From the NCBI RefSeq assembly GCF_000764305.2, contig NW_025944327.1, positions 186,001 through 250,000 of the forward strand: a stretch of 64,000 bases of DNA. Reading direction: 5' to 3'. Each line of letters begins with the position of its first letter. Position 1 is the first letter of the stretch. The notes under the pieces are model-generated. The model saw only the letters and a program-made list of their open reading frames with translations. It was not told the DNA's origin and searched no databases. The position numbers were made by a program, and so were the translations under genes. The DNA is from Hyalella azteca. Its lineage: Eukaryota > Arthropoda > Malacostraca > Amphipoda > Hyalellidae. Shown piece after piece: positions 26,211-38,527 of this stretch.

Positions 26211-27074
26211 TTTATTTACGTATTTAAACAATACGACCCTGCGTGCGTTTTTCGAAGTCAATTGAGGCAGCTCTCCAAAAGATGCTAATAAATAATCAGG
26301 CAGACGCTATTCCACTCGCATAAAAATTTTGCGCCAGGAGCAATTTCGGCACATCTAAAACAGGTATTAAATCATTTTATATGCTAACTAAACCACCGAA
26401 GAAACTGCTTCCAATAAAAGTTTTATCACGAATCAATTCAATCATAATACTTGACATGTCCAGCTTCTTCAAATAAATTTTAGTATTTCTAAGCAATGCC
26501 AACTGATAATTGATGGATGTCAATCGTTACTAAATGAATGATTTAAAGTATTGATTGATAATCGATATTTAACCAACACACATCACATGACTTGAATATT
26601 TTATTTGATAAATAAAAAATTGAAATTGAAACTGAATTGCATATCCAAGTATACAAGAAACTGCAGATCAGGCCGCGAAGTATACACTGAAATTTTAACC
26701 TGTTGCGTGCTAGATCAAATCCTTGAATTTTAAATCCGGGTCACAATTATAATGAATGCCTCGAGAGCTGGATAGCAACAACCGTTATTATTATTAGCAT
26801 AACAATTGAATGTTCTACCTATTGTCATGCAGCTGATGTAACGACATTAAAGCTTCCACGTATAAATGAGACAGAAGCGATCACTAGGCGTCGTAGGTCA
26901 AAAACAAATTATATGTACTAGCCATACGATGCATAATACTTTATACGATGTTCACATCATTACATGATTTAGATTATCCAGTATGTCGAACATTACATGA
27001 GAACTTTTTCTTATACAAAGCATTGCTTTTTCTTCATTACTAATATACCGAAATGTTGCTTGTAGAAGACAACC

Positions 27075-27284
27075 TCAAAGTTTCCCGAACGAGCTTAGCG
27101 TAAATCTCGTCAGGTTTTCATGTTCGTAGCGCAGGATTTTCGCTGCTGTTGTTTTCGATTTTTTCTTCCGCGATTTGCAAGTTTCGGAGCAGCGATGAAG
27201 CGTGGATGAAGGCGCGTTATAGAGGGAGAAGACCTCGCATACTGAAGTGGCGTTCACGATGAATGGCGTGGCGTTGGCAGACAT
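27075..27284 (-). other. Unrecognised 69-codon ORF in the last intron
   Basis: The ORF starts at an ATG and reads MSANATPFIVNATSVCEVFS, with a basic cluster SRKKKSKTTAAKIL. Its GC content is visibly higher than its surroundings. A pyrimidine-rich stretch ending CCTCCGTGCAG lies upstream, but the sequence after it begins TGA in the gene's phase 0, so it cannot be a coding PIP5K exon; at most it could truncate the protein after ETEM. I do not recognise it. Confidence 0.2.
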
Positions 27285-29396
27285 TCACTGCATTCACTGC
27301 ACGGAGGATAAATCGTGCACCGGAAGAGAAATATTTTCCATGGACTCATTGGTATAAGCACGGATAAAACTTATACTTTGGTATTTTATTATTGGGCACT
27401 TTATTTCGATGCAAAAAGTTGATGAAAAATTCATAAAAATACAATAAATTGTGCACAAATAAATCTATAAGCGGTAAAATATATCATGATGGTCAGAACA
27501 ACGACTTCCTTTGTGACTTCAATAAAATACAAAGCATTAAAATAGATACAAACAAACTGGCAAAAAAAAATAATGAACATTTAGGCAAAAATGGAATGAA
27601 ACACATTGTAGCTTATGGCAGTGACTGCAAGCTGTTGCACTGCACATGTATGTAGTAAAATGACGTGCATCAAATATAAAGAAGCACAAGAATACAACGA
27701 ACGCAATTTGTAACACTTATAATCATCAGAAGGAAACTAAATGTCATTTGTAACGTAACTTAAACGAACAGAATTCGTATCCATTTCGGATTTGTTAAGA
27801 AAATATACAAATACAAAAAAAAATAATGATAATGAGCAATAAGGAAACAACTTAAATAATTTTAAGTTTACGATCGCAAACCGAATATAATAAATAAATC
27901 AATTTCAGCGTCTACAAAAATACAAGATAAACTAAAACAATTAAAAAAAAAGAATCTGCTCCAGCATAACATTGCAGAATTTTGATAGCTTTTAAATATA
28001 CGATGCGATATTTAATTCCACACATACGATGATCTGAGGTCCGACATAAATATTCTGGCAAATAAGGTTGAATAAATAAATTTCAAGATACAAATTATCA
28101 AGAACTTGTGCGCTAATTTCAGAGCATCCGTCAAATAATATAAGTAAAATTTCAACTAAAAATTTAGTAGTGAATATAGTGAATAGAACATGAAATAGAA
28201 CAGCTTAGCACATAAGTGATAAACAGAATCAAATACGAGCAGGAATAACAGCAAAATAACGACATTTAACTATACCCTATATATGTTCTATGACTAAAAC
28301 AACAGACGATGACGCTACTAAAACCAAACCTTCTCAAAAAAATACGCAGTACGGCAAACCAATTCGTGTATTAGCAGTACTTGAATTGACACGACTTGTG
28401 CAATCATCGTGCAACATAATACCAAATAAGAGTTTATATGTTACTACTGACAAGAAATAAAATAAAAAATTCACGAGGCTTTCAACTCACTCAGACGAAT
28501 TGCTCGACGCGTCTCTATGGATGCGAGGTACAACATATAACCACTTAGACGTGCACGTAACACACAATAAAAATACAACAACATTGCATGGAGATAATTT
28601 TTATCCATAACCGATAGATAAAAAAATTGTGTAATATTTTCAAATATGCTCGGAGAAATTCACGAGACAAGCATGCTGCGGCTATACGAACAATGATGGC
28701 TTCATTCATCGTTCTTTTGTTAAATTTTTGAAAAAAATAAAATGAAAAAATTTCGGCAGAATTGTTGCTTACCGAACGAAAATGAATTTTGGACCTGAGT
28801 AATACGTTAATTTGTGTTGAAACTTAAAGTCGACGAAATTTATGATTAGAACGCAACAATACATAATTAAAAAAGGTGGGCTCATATATTCTAAGCGTTG
28901 CGTTGATGGAAGATTTAGCTTTCATGTATCATGGAACAATAAATACGCATTGAGATAAGTTTGAAAATTCAGAGCGATAATGAAACTCTACGGGTTTTTT
29001 AAAATAAATAAGAAACACCTATAATTGGAACTGAGCAGAAGTGTTAGTTTTATAATAAACAAGTAGAACGATACTTGAAATAACTCCAAAGTTCACGCAG
29101 CGAATTAACAAACATTTTGGATTATTGGTCAAGACAAGTGGCCAATAATTTTAACTATTGGCTTCGAAGCCTGAATTTAAAATTGGAACAAATAAGGTAC
29201 AAGTTCACAGCCCCTGCTTTAGTTAGTTCCAGATAACTCCTGAAACTTATCAAGATCAAACGTCAGTTTTTTATAGTAGAAAAATAAACAAAAAAGCAAT
29301 CTTTAAGAAATACAATTTCATTGCTATTCAACTTGTAATGTAAGTAACAAATTATAGATAAATATAGAAAAATAGATTAATAAATTTAAATCAATC

Positions 29397-29445
29397 TTAA
29401 CCCTTTAGCGGGCAAGCTACGAAATATGATCCCTTGAAATTTCCT

Positions 29446-29487
<42 letters not shown>

Positions 29488-29953
29488 AGCTCGTCTCCTG
29501 GTTTGAGGCTAATACTACCGAATGCCACTGTCAATCACCTATCATCTGCCCAAGGATCCTTTTGTCTTTACCCATTGCCATGCCCAGGGATTAAAATATG
29601 AGAATTTAAATGAAAGTTTTGACTTGGGCAAATCAATTGACGCTCCTTCATCATTTTTTAAAAAATCGCAAGAAGCAGTATCAATTTAGTAAATCTAAAG
29701 TAGCTTGAGAATATTAAATCAAATTGCAGCTGGTTGTTTTCCTTTAGCATTTGCATGAATAAATTGATAAAATGTCATTTTATTCTAGCGTAGTGACAGC
29801 TTTTTATAAATTTTCATCTGCTATTTGCTCCTATACTATAAAATTTTTTGAAAAATTCATTGGGGTAAATTTATCATATAATTTTCCATAATTTCTCGTA
29901 GTTACTCCGAAAATTAAAATTTCTCCATCTATGCTGGCCCGCGAAAGGGTTGA
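29397..29953 (+). mobile_element. TTAA-type inverted-repeat element with an A40 run
   Basis: Left end TTAACCCTTTAGCGGGC, right end GCCCGCGAAAGGGTTGA: imperfect inverted repeats, with TTAA kept at the left and TTGA at the right. CCCTTT ends with TTAA are typical of piggyBac-like MITEs. A homopolymer of 40 A lies at 29,447-29,486, about 50 bp inside the left end. No coding capacity. Confidence 0.7.
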
Positions 29954-30031
29954 GGCAAAACAATGCTAAATAAAAGCTACGATACTCAATGTAACCACGG
30001 CGGGAAAAACAGGAATCGTTGCGGTAAATGT

Positions 30032-30126
30032 GGTGCAGGTAACGATTGTGTGCAGGTAACGATTATGGTGCAGGTATAACGATTGTGTGCAGGTAACGAT
30101 TATGGGGCAGGTAACGATTGCGGTGC
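30032..30126 (+). repeat. 18-bp minisatellite (gcaggtaacgattatggt)
   Basis: Five units of gcaggtaacgatt(a/g)tggt with small variants. Confidence 0.95.
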
Positions 30127-31240
30127 ATACAAGAAATATGACGGACTTCTAGTACAGTGCGTGGTTAAAAAAACGGTGCGGTTTTAATTGCAAAATAAAA
30201 CTCAAAAGTAAAGTAAAGTATTCAAAAAAGTAAAGACACAATTGCAAAGAAGAATGACACATTAAAAAATATGAGGCAGCAGGAATTTAGATGCATATAG
30301 AAAAGTCAAGTTTAAAACGCAGTAAACATAAACATGGCGTAGCGTTAATAAAACTGGCATAGGGTAGAAGTAAAAAAAGTATAAACAAATATGCAAAGTA
30401 TGAAAAGTATAATAAAATGTGTAAAAATGCCAAACCGAGTGTCATAGGGAAGCAGGAGTCAGCGTAATCCGCATACATGTGCGGAAAAATGCATGTGAGA
30501 ATAGCTTTTTTTGTGCACTGTGCAGTGTTAACTATTAACTCGTGCATTGTAAACAATGCATACATTATATGTATTTTCAGGACATATTTAATAGGTGCGC
30601 AGCAAGCAACAGTGTCATTACTCTAGCATATGCTTTCATTCAGCAAACAATGAGCGTCAATTTTAAATGAATTAAGGATACATATTTTTGAATTTTCAGA
30701 GTACTAGTTATTTGCCAATAGTTCGTGTGAAGTGAACGAAATCAATCCGTCGTTTTTCAATGAAAATTCAAATGAAATTGCCATGCCGGCAGCTTGGAAA
30801 TATCATTTGCACAGAGCAAAATTTACATGAAGAATTATGCAAAAAATCTGCTAATTACAACAAATGAAATCGAGCAGAAAGAATACATATAAAATATATT
30901 CACATGCAAAATTGGCAGAAAAAACAATGAGCGTCAGAAAAGGTAAAGAATTTAATTGGTGTAATGAGAGAGCAATGTTAAAGAAAAACTTAAGCAGAAG
31001 AGGAAGAGTAACAAAGTATTCGATGTTTCGAATTACCAACTACTACATTCGCAATTTAAATCGCTCAATTAAATAAAACATGATGTGTGAAATTCACAGA
31101 AATATTTAAGACAAAGAAACCAAAGAAAACAACCTGAGATTTGACTTGCATCCTATATTGTCACTAATTCAGATTAACTACCATTGGAAATAGAAAAACC
31201 TAATTAATTCAAAAATATTATAAAGGGAGACTGCTTAACG

Positions 31241-31510
31241 GAGTGATGATACAGTGGAGATAGAGATGAGGCAGTGGAGATAGTGATGAGGCAGTGGAGA
31301 TAGTGATGAGGCAGTGGAGGCAGTGGAGATAGTGATGAGGCAGCGGAGATAGTGACGAGGCAGTGGAGATAGTGATGAGGCAGTGGAGATAGTGATGAGG
31401 CAGTGGAGATAGTAATGAGGCAGTGGAGATAGTGATGAGGCAGTGGAGATAGTGACGAGGCAGTGGAGATAGTAATGAGGCAGTGGAGATAGTGACGAGG
31501 CAGATAAGAT
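31241..31510 (-). repeat. 20-bp minisatellite after the donor of the 31.5-kb exon
   Basis: About thirteen units of gaggcagtggagatagtgat (plus-strand sense), starting about 20 bp past the 5' splice site. On the gene strand it is pyrimidine-rich (CACTATCTCCACTGCCTCAT). Confidence 0.97.
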
Positions 31511-31530
31511 AACAGCGTTAGTTTACTCAC

Positions 31531-31598
31531 CATTTCGGTCTCGTGCTGCGCAGAGTCCACGGTGGTGTTGAGGCTACGGCTGGGGGTGTTGGGGCAGC
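31531..31598 (-). CDS. PIP5K1: PIP5K tail exon, 68 nt
   Basis: Acceptor CGCCCCCCATAG and donor GAAATG|GTGAGTAAAC; phase 1 in, phase 0 out. It encodes CPNTPSRSLNTTVDSAQHET then EM. It is flanked on both sides by minisatellites. The donor is a near-perfect consensus and the phase fits both neighbours. The longer minus-strand ORF 31,204-31,827 is this exon read through into both arrays. Confidence 0.88.
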
Positions 31599-31698
31599 CT
31601 ATGGGGGGCGTTAGAGTTACTATGGGGGGCGTTAGAGTTACTATGGGGGAGGGGGCGTTAGAGTTACTATGGGGGGCGTTAGAGTTACTATGGGCGCG
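31599..31698 (-). repeat. 21-bp array of 3' splice-site copies
   Basis: Gene-strand unit TAACTCTAACGCCCCCCATAG; five CCCATAG copies between 31,599 and 31,694. Units are 21 bp, with one of 26 bp. The reading frame is open across the array (repeating PIVTLTP), so acceptors one unit apart would change the protein by seven residues until the 26-bp unit breaks the register. Confidence 0.92.
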
Positions 31699-31716
31699 AG
31701 TAGAGAACGAACATGG

Positions 31717-31822
31717 CATTGATACGCCCTTTTGAGTACCAAACTGGGTCAGTATTACCAAAACTTTCATTAAATGTGCATCGATATTAGGACAAAGTCT
31801 CTTCATTTCTCTGAGTGTAGAA
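31717..31822 (+). mobile_element. Dispersed 'CGCC..TGGGTC' repeat, copy C
   Basis: It shares GATACGCCCTTTTGAGTACC, AAACTGGGTCAG, TCGATATTAGGACAAAGTCT and the terminal CATTTCTCTGAGTG with the other copies. It sits directly upstream, in gene sense, of the acceptor array of the 31.5-kb exon. Confidence 0.75.
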
Positions 31823-33587
31823 TTCAACTGATGGCTAGGGTTAGAAGTGCAATGAATAATAATTTAGCTATATTTACAAGAAAAAAATTTTCTTACACGA
31901 AAAAAATTTATCTAGTCAGTAAGTCGAACACACACACATAACGTGCACAAAATTCATCAAATGAAAAAAATTTAAGCCAGAAATTCAATTTTCAAGAGGT
32001 CAAACAATTGCATAACAATACACTCAATTTCAAGCAGCATTTGTGAAATGTACGGTTTACAAATTACAAGCAACGGTTTACAAAGTAGTACAGTTTCATG
32101 AGAAAATGAGATTGATGGAAAAAAGGAAAGACAAATCATTCAGTAAAGAATAATTACAATTGCACTTCACTGACAAGTTTGAAGATCTAAAAAGCCCAGG
32201 CTGTTTTCTTATTTATACAGACGATGAAGAGTAATATTTACAAGAAGTGAAGGAATGTCTTAATAATATTAAGCATCAATAACAAGTGTTCAGTGAGCAT
32301 TGCAGTCCAATACAATGTCAGACGAGGATGTGGTTAGTAGAGTGAAAACATTAACAGTGAATGTGAGTACAGCTACGATAAGATACCCTGAAGTATATAT
32401 GAGCCTCGTATTTATTCAAAAGCACATGCAATGATGGCAAATAACAATCATATTGAAGTTCGAGTTAGTTTTAAGATTACGATATAATTTTAATTGTCGT
32501 AACCAAATTCCATGGCTCAGTAAATCATGTCTCGAATAATCTCCACATAGCTTTGTCGATGGGTAATGGATATCACCGAGTAATGGACATCGGCTTTAAT
32601 GTCTCAATTAAATAAGAAAGGCAATGAAGAAGTAGGCTGAAAGAATTTTTCTCTCACCGCCATTTGGGCACATATATATGCAATTATATTTTGCACGCAC
32701 CAAATTTTATGCGAATATTGGTATAGTTGTTTAGAAAATGCTCTCTACTGCAAGTTTCATGAACTTTTAAATCCTACCAAAAGCCTCCCGATTCACCGTA
32801 ATTATGATAAACAATAATAAAATTCTCAATAAGAAATACTTCCTGGTCTTCAATGAAACTTGCATCAAGAATTATAATTGAATCAAATAATATATTCGGA
32901 TCAAGTCTTATACTTGTATAAGGTATTATACTTGAATCAAGTATTATACTTGTATAAAGTATTATGCATGCAACAAGCGACAGTCATATTTCACCACTAC
33001 AAATCAAAAAGATAGAACATTTAGAGAGGAAAAAAAAATCAACTCATGCGAAGGAGTGAAACGTGCTAATTAAATTAAGCATTGCATGCAGTGTGCGTGT
33101 GCGTAGATATTTGAGTGGAATGCACCGCGCGTTGTGTACGTAATGTGAGCGACATTTAACACTCCAGTGCACGCATATGTCGCCAATACTTCAGAGACTG
33201 CAGTGCATTAGAAGTGACGGACTTTATGCACATTTTTCTTCGCCTAGTTCATAATTTACATTGCAGTGCATTATAAGTGACGTATTTCATGCAAGTGTTC
33301 CCTAGCCTAGTTCCATCGTAAGCCTAGTTCCTTCCTAGTTTTTGTTGTTCGTAAACACAAATCACGAGTATTATAAATAAATTACCCTTCCTCACGTTCA
33401 AAGATAAGCAACAGTATATAACCACACTATTTTAATCCCTTACGGAATTATTATGATTGCACCTGAATGGCAGCCCCAAAGAAATGCTCACCGAATACTA
33501 TTTAGCTCATTGACAAATAAAATGCTCAAGAGATTTAGGTCCGTAACGAATTACGATTTCATGTAAACCTTATCTCCACATGAACCC

Positions 33588-33700
33588 ACTAGACTCGCGC
33601 CCACCTAAGTCACCACTAGACTCGCGCCCACCTAAGTCACCACTAGACTCGCGCCCACCTAGGTCACCACTAGACTCGCGCCCACCTAAGTCACCACTGG
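33588..33700 (-). repeat. 27-bp array of in-frame 5' splice sites
   Basis: Gene-strand units GTGGGCGCGAGTCTAGTGGT followed by GACTTAG. Donors (C/T)TAG|GTGGG occur at exon ends 33,686, 33,659, 33,632 and 33,605. Units begin GT and end AG, and the frame stays open (repeating GGRESSGDL), so each later donor would add nine residues in frame. Confidence 0.94.
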
Positions 33701-33897
33701 AAGAGGACTCAGTGAAGCTAGGGGTGCCCTCGGTCCAGGTGGGTGTGCTGCCCTCGACAGACAGAGGCGGCGTCCACGTGTAGGTGCGGTGGTGGCCACC
33801 GCCGCCGCCGCCGCCGCCGCCGCTGGACGCGAGGCTCGAGTCCACGCTGAGCGTGGAGCGTGAGTCTGTGCGCGTCTCGAGGCGCACGTCGCTCACG
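33686..33897 (-). CDS. PIP5K1: PIP5K tail exon: poly-Gly and Ser/Thr-rich
   Basis: Acceptor GACCTACCCACGCTAG, donor GACTTAG|GTGGGC at the first of four possible donors; 212 nt, phase 2 in and phase 1 out. It encodes VSDVRLETRTDSRSTLSVDS, then nine Gly (GGC run at about 33,799-33,825), then HHRTYTWTPPLSVEGSTPTW and TEGTPSFTESSSSGDL. The exit G joins GC of the next exon (Gly). Plus-strand ORFs over this exon are shadows. Confidence 0.88.
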
Positions 33898-33946
33898 CTA
33901 GCGTGGGTAGGTCAAGGGTCAGTGAGTCACACTCGCGATATCAGGA

Positions 33947-34160
33947 ATTTTACGGTTCCGAGACATAAAAACAAATAATGTCCAAAATGAACCCTGGGTT
34001 GGTAAAAAATTTTGGAACACAGATTAAAAAATTAATTTTTCGGTTCGGAGACAAAAAAAAAATATCCGAGAATGAACCCTGGGTAGGGAAGAGATTTTGG
34101 TACGAAGATAAAAAAAAATTAAGAAGACGCACACCAAGGCTGGAGGGAAAAAGTTTTTAG
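33947..34160 (+). repeat. About 90-bp repeat beside the acceptor of the 33.7-kb exon
   Basis: Two to three units with cggttc(c/g)gagacaaaaa, gaaccctgggt and attttgg(a/t)ac. It ends about 50 bp from the acceptor. ORFs here are shadows. Confidence 0.85.
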
Positions 34161-34209
34161 GTACACAGAAAGAAATTATAAAGATGGGCGTATGATTCAT
34201 GAGAAAGTT

Positions 34210-34393
34210 CTGGGGCCGTACTATCAAAAATCGTATCAGAAGCACACGTAGCGGCTCAAGTGCACGTAGCGGCTGATTTCTCGTCTGTGATTGGTGGTTA
34301 TAGCATTAAAAGAGGTTGCCAAAGGTACAAAGTCTTAATAAGTTAATAAGTTGCCAAAGAAACTTTTACATATTTTTGATAGTACGGCCCCTG
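34210..34393 (+). mobile_element. MITE with GGGGCCGTACTATCAAAAAT ends
   Basis: Inverted ends TGGGGCCGTACTATCAAAAA and TTTTTGATAGTACGGCCCC lie 184 bp apart. The interior shares TTTCTCGTCTGTGATTGGTGG with the related element at 59,803-59,952 (TTTCTCGTCTACGATTGGTGG). CAGGGGCC-like ends resemble hAT MITEs, but I find no clear 8-bp target duplication. Confidence 0.8.
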
Positions 34394-36331
34394 GAGTAGA
34401 TATTGCAAGACGAGGACTTACGTCGTCGCACAGAAACCTTTTAATGACAGATGGGTTCACCGAGACCTGTGTTTCTGCTCTGTACAACAATGGTGATTAG
34501 TACGAAAAGAACCATTACAATTTACTCAGTACCTAATGAAACAAACAGGAAGACGATCAGGGCAATAATAGACAAAATGTCAAATAATGTACAAAATACA
34601 TAAAAATAAATATAAAATTTGTTGAAGTTCTCAATGATAGCCGGGATTAATCAAGGTAGAACCCAAACACAAAACAAACAGGTTAGAATTTTGGACAATC
34701 CAGAGGAAGCAGAGATTACAGAGTTAAACTGCGAGACTACCGGTACTGTAATCAGTTAAACTGTAATGCCGAGATTTTAACTCTGATGTTAAACTGCCGA
34801 GCGAAACACAAGACCTGCGAGAGTTTAATGAGGACATAAAAGTGAATAAAAATAGCAGGTGACTTCTCAGTAATTTTCTTCCGAATATTTCAATTTAAGC
34901 AAGAATATGCATAGTTTTGAGGCTAGGTTAGGTCTCGTCAATTCTGAGGCTGGGAGGGATTTGTTGTCAATGATTGCTGAGGGTAATATTCTTTACAATT
35001 ACCTGGATGATTGCACGCGTATATCAGACAATGATTGCTGAGATTAAGTACTAACAACTCGACGATAATGAAAGCAATAGAGCGCAGTGTCATATTGGAA
35101 ATAAGAGGGCGAAAATTCAATCGTAAATAGTGAGTGGAGATGAATAGTTATGGAACACTTAACGTTAAATAATTACAATAATACGAACAACAATACAAAT
35201 GTATACCAAAGTCAAAATGAAATAAACAAAATATATTACAATCAATACAAGACTGAAGCACCAAAAAACCAGCAGGGTGAACCTTACCAAAAAAATTGAA
35301 CCAAATGGCAATAGCGCTAAAGGAATTGTCGTGAGTCTAAAAAAATGCAACTTTTTAGACATAACCAGCAAGGTGAAGTTACCAATAAAAATTGAACCAT
35401 ATGGCAAAAGCGCTAAAGAAATTGTCGTGAGTCTAAAAAATGCAACTTTTTAGACACGAGCGAGGAGAATAATCACTGAATAGAGCGAGACGAGTCGACG
35501 TCCTACTAACGTACTGGCGGAGAGCAAGTTTTGATGTAGCATTCAACTGCGAAAACCAAGCACCTATGTCGACCATCACGTAGCGCAAATCAGGCGCTTC
35601 GAACTGACCATAATATTTAGTAAAATAGTTCATTTCATTAGACATTTGTTTAGCCAACACAGATTTATAAATCCTTTTTTTGCCAGTCTTTTTTTTCCTG
35701 GTAAAAATACTGTTTTTTTTGCGTTATAAAAATGTTTTTAATATTATTCATGATAGTAGAGGAAAGAATTTTTGCCACTGAGTCAAACTAATCAAGAGTG
35801 CAAGATCTTCATTGAATCCAATAAATGAATAGTGAACAAAAAGGCTTATAAGATTATCACATCCAAGTAACATTAAGCATTTTGCAACGTTTGCAATAAT
35901 CACCGCATACGACCAAACGTTTAGCACTACCACCTTTTCGTAGGCAAATACTGAAAAAAATTACCAAAATGCACTTCAAAGTGTAGCAGCAGCGATTGTA
36001 AATGCATAGATGAATTCAAAGGATGAATATGAAATCTATTTTACACAAATATATCACCATGTTTAACAGAGAACTCGTTCAAACGACCATAATATTGAGT
36101 ACCACAAGTAAAACATGCGACAACAGACAAACTATTACTAATCCAATTGACCGTCACCTAACTAGCATTACGGTAGCTGCATGGTTCATGCATTTACTAT
36201 TACGGTAGCTTCGCATACACTAACATAGCGCCGTACATTAACTAACTAATACTAAAGTAATGAAGCAATTAATAGGCACCAGCACAGCAGCAAGCTGCAA
36301 CGTACAAGACACAATTCTCCCCAAAAATGAA

Positions 36332-36632
36332 AATAATTGACGTGAACTTCGTAATTATAAGATAATGAAATGTAAACTATTGACGTGAACTTCGTAATTA
36401 TAAGATAATGAAATGTAAATTATTGACGTGAACTTCGTAATTATAAGACAATGAAATGTAAATTATTGACGTGAACTTCGTAATTATAAGACAATGAAAT
36501 GTAAATTATTGACGTGAACTTCGTAGTTATAAGATAATGAAATGTAAATTATTGACGTGAACTTCGTAGTTATAAGATAATGAAATGTAAATTATTGACG
36601 TGATCTTCGTAATTATAAGATAATGAAATGCA
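36332..36632 (+). repeat. 43-bp minisatellite (attgacgtgaacttcgtaat)
   Basis: Seven very similar 43-bp units of attgacgtgaacttcgtaat followed by tataagataatgaaatgtaaatt; gacgtga begins at 36,339 and every 43 bp after it. High similarity suggests recent expansion. Confidence 0.97.
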
Positions 36633-37269
36633 AGAATATAAGTTTGATTCGAAGTTAATGTGGCGGCGCTCGAACTGTAAATGAATTAATGCAGATGAGA
36701 TGAATTGGAGAGTTGATTGAGTTGAGGGAACTTATAACGGCATTAAACATGGGGTAATTTCGGGGAATTGGAGGGAGTTAAGAGGAATTAAGGGGGAATT
36801 GGGAGGAAAAGGGGGAATTAGGGGGGAATCAGTGCGGGGAAATCGATCTCGAATATCTGCAGCGAAAATTGCCACAGCAAATCAGAAAAAAATCGACATG
36901 GAATTGCCAAAAAAGAAGAAAAGCAAACTTAAATACAAGTTGTGAACTTGGAGCAATAAAATCAAACAACTGAATACAATAATAGAAAACTTCAAAACTA
37001 ATTGGAAAATTTTGTTATAAAAAGCAGAAGAGCGAAAAGAGCCAAACAAAAATCAGCAAACAATGTAATTTATTTTATACCCTGGAAACTGCAAACACAA
37101 TCGATTCCTCAAATAAGTAAAAGCGAACCAGTAAACAAACAAAACACAGAAAACGTAAAACAAAAAGCTATCAACACGAAATTAAGTTAACAGATTTAAT
37201 GACAAACTTGCTACTGGAGATCAGGCAAACTAATAATTGTGTTGCAGCAAGAAACAATTACACTGGAGA

Positions 37270-37735
37270 TCAAAAAGCAATAAGTCTGTTTTATCCTCCA
37301 AGGTAAGGAACAATAAGATTGTTTTATCCTCCAAGGTAGGAACAATAAGATTGTTTTATCCTTCAGATAGGGAACAATAAGATTGTTTTATCCTCCAAGG
37401 TAAGGAACAATAAGATTGTTTTATCCTTCAAGGTAGGAACAATAAGTCTGTTTTATCCTTCAAGGTAGGAACAATAAGATTGTTTTATCCTTCAAGGTAG
37501 GAACAATAAGATTGTTTTATCCTTCAAGGTAGAACAATAAGATTGTTTTATCCTTCAAGGTAGGAACAATAAGTCTGTTTTATCCTTCAAGGTAGGAACA
37601 ATAAGTCTGTTTTATCCTTCAAGGTAGGAACAATAAGATTGTTTTATCCCTCAAGGAAGGAATAATAAGATTGCCTATCCTTCAGGGTATGAACAATAAG
37701 ATTGTTTTTATCCTTCAGGTAAAGAACACAATAAA
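37270..37735 (+). repeat. 31/32-bp minisatellite (aacaataagattgttttatcc)
   Basis: About fourteen units of aacaataagattgttttatc plus cttcaaggtagg, some with agtctg for agattg. Unit length varies by one or two bases. Confidence 0.96.
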
Positions 37736-38056
37736 AAAAAGCGACCAAATGCCAGGAGCGCCAACCGAGGCTGTAAACACGTTGAATGCGACACGACCCA
37801 GCGGTGGCTTGCAGGGTATTTTTTTCGGACAAATTCCGCTATTTGTTTTTTTTATTGCGTTTGCCGACAAAATTCATGATATCGGTGCTACCTTATCAAA
37901 TTTTGACAAAATAGAAATAAAAAGGAAATTAAATTTTTGCACCGAAACCTAGTAATTTATAGTAATATATATTGAATTATAGGCATTTTGTCCGCGCGGA
38001 CTTGGCCGTTTTTAAACCATCTGGTAGCCCTGTTGAGTCGAACCTCATTCAACGTG

Positions 38057-38349
38057 TTAACCCTCTACCGCCTGACACGAGTAACCAAAAATTATACGTT
38101 CTAGTGAGCGCAAAATGACTTGCACTGATGGTTGCCGTCACGTACGACAACTTTAAAATGTTCTCTGTTGCGTACAAACGTCCTCAGGTTGCTATACTCA
38201 ATAGTTTACGTATAATTTAAGTTGAAAGTTACTTTAAAATGTTCTCTGTTGCGTACAAACGTCCTCAGGTTGCTATACTCAATATTTTACGTATAATTTA
38301 AGTTGAAAGTTATGTTCCCGGAGAGTGACATACGGCGGTAGAGGGTTAA
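38057..38349 (+). mobile_element. Short TTAA-flanked inverted-repeat element
   Basis: Ends TTAACCCTCTACCGCC and GGCGGTAGAGGGTTAA are perfect inverted repeats of 16 bp, including TTAA. TTAA targets are typical of piggyBac-type transposons, so this is probably a non-autonomous derivative. It has no coding capacity. Inside is an 81-bp tandem duplication (ctttaaaatgttctctgttg at 38,151 and 38,232). Confidence 0.85.
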
Positions 38350-38527
38350 GAAAGTACGAGGAGTGCAAAGGAGGCCTAAACCTTGACCCAGGAGAGAGAG
38401 AGAGAGGGTAGAGGATGATGAGGGGAATAGAGGGATGAATACATGGAAAAAGGTTGAATCTAACTCAACGGTGAAATATCAGGATTCAGGAGAGTCTAAG
38501 TCAACAGCAGAGTACTAGGAGAACCTA

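Larger units (their letters stand above)
21541..31530 (-). other. Last PIP5K intron (10.0 kb, phase 0)
   Basis: It holds the 20-bp array, an 18-bp array (30,032-30,126), a TTAA element with a 40-A run (29,397-29,953), one dispersed repeat copy (26,096-26,210), and a CAACGTT-rich element (22,459-22,596). A moderately GC-rich minus-strand ORF at 27,075-27,284 is unrecognised. The rest is AT-rich with no visible genes. This junction, exon 31,531 to exon 21,540, is the least certain one because of its length, though phase and frame agree. Confidence 0.7.
31599..33685 (-). other. PIP5K intron (2.1 kb, phase 1)
   Basis: Contents: the 27-bp donor array, AT-rich sequence, a small tattatacttg repeat at 32,900-32,965, one dispersed repeat copy (31,717-31,822), and the 21-bp acceptor array. 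Nothing else is recognisable between 31,830 and 33,580. Confidence 0.8.

Noticed and set aside
37735..37835. GC-richer segment beside the 31/32-bp array as a further PIP5K exon
   Set aside because: No usable donor or acceptor pair in the required phase 2-2; only weak GTGTTT.
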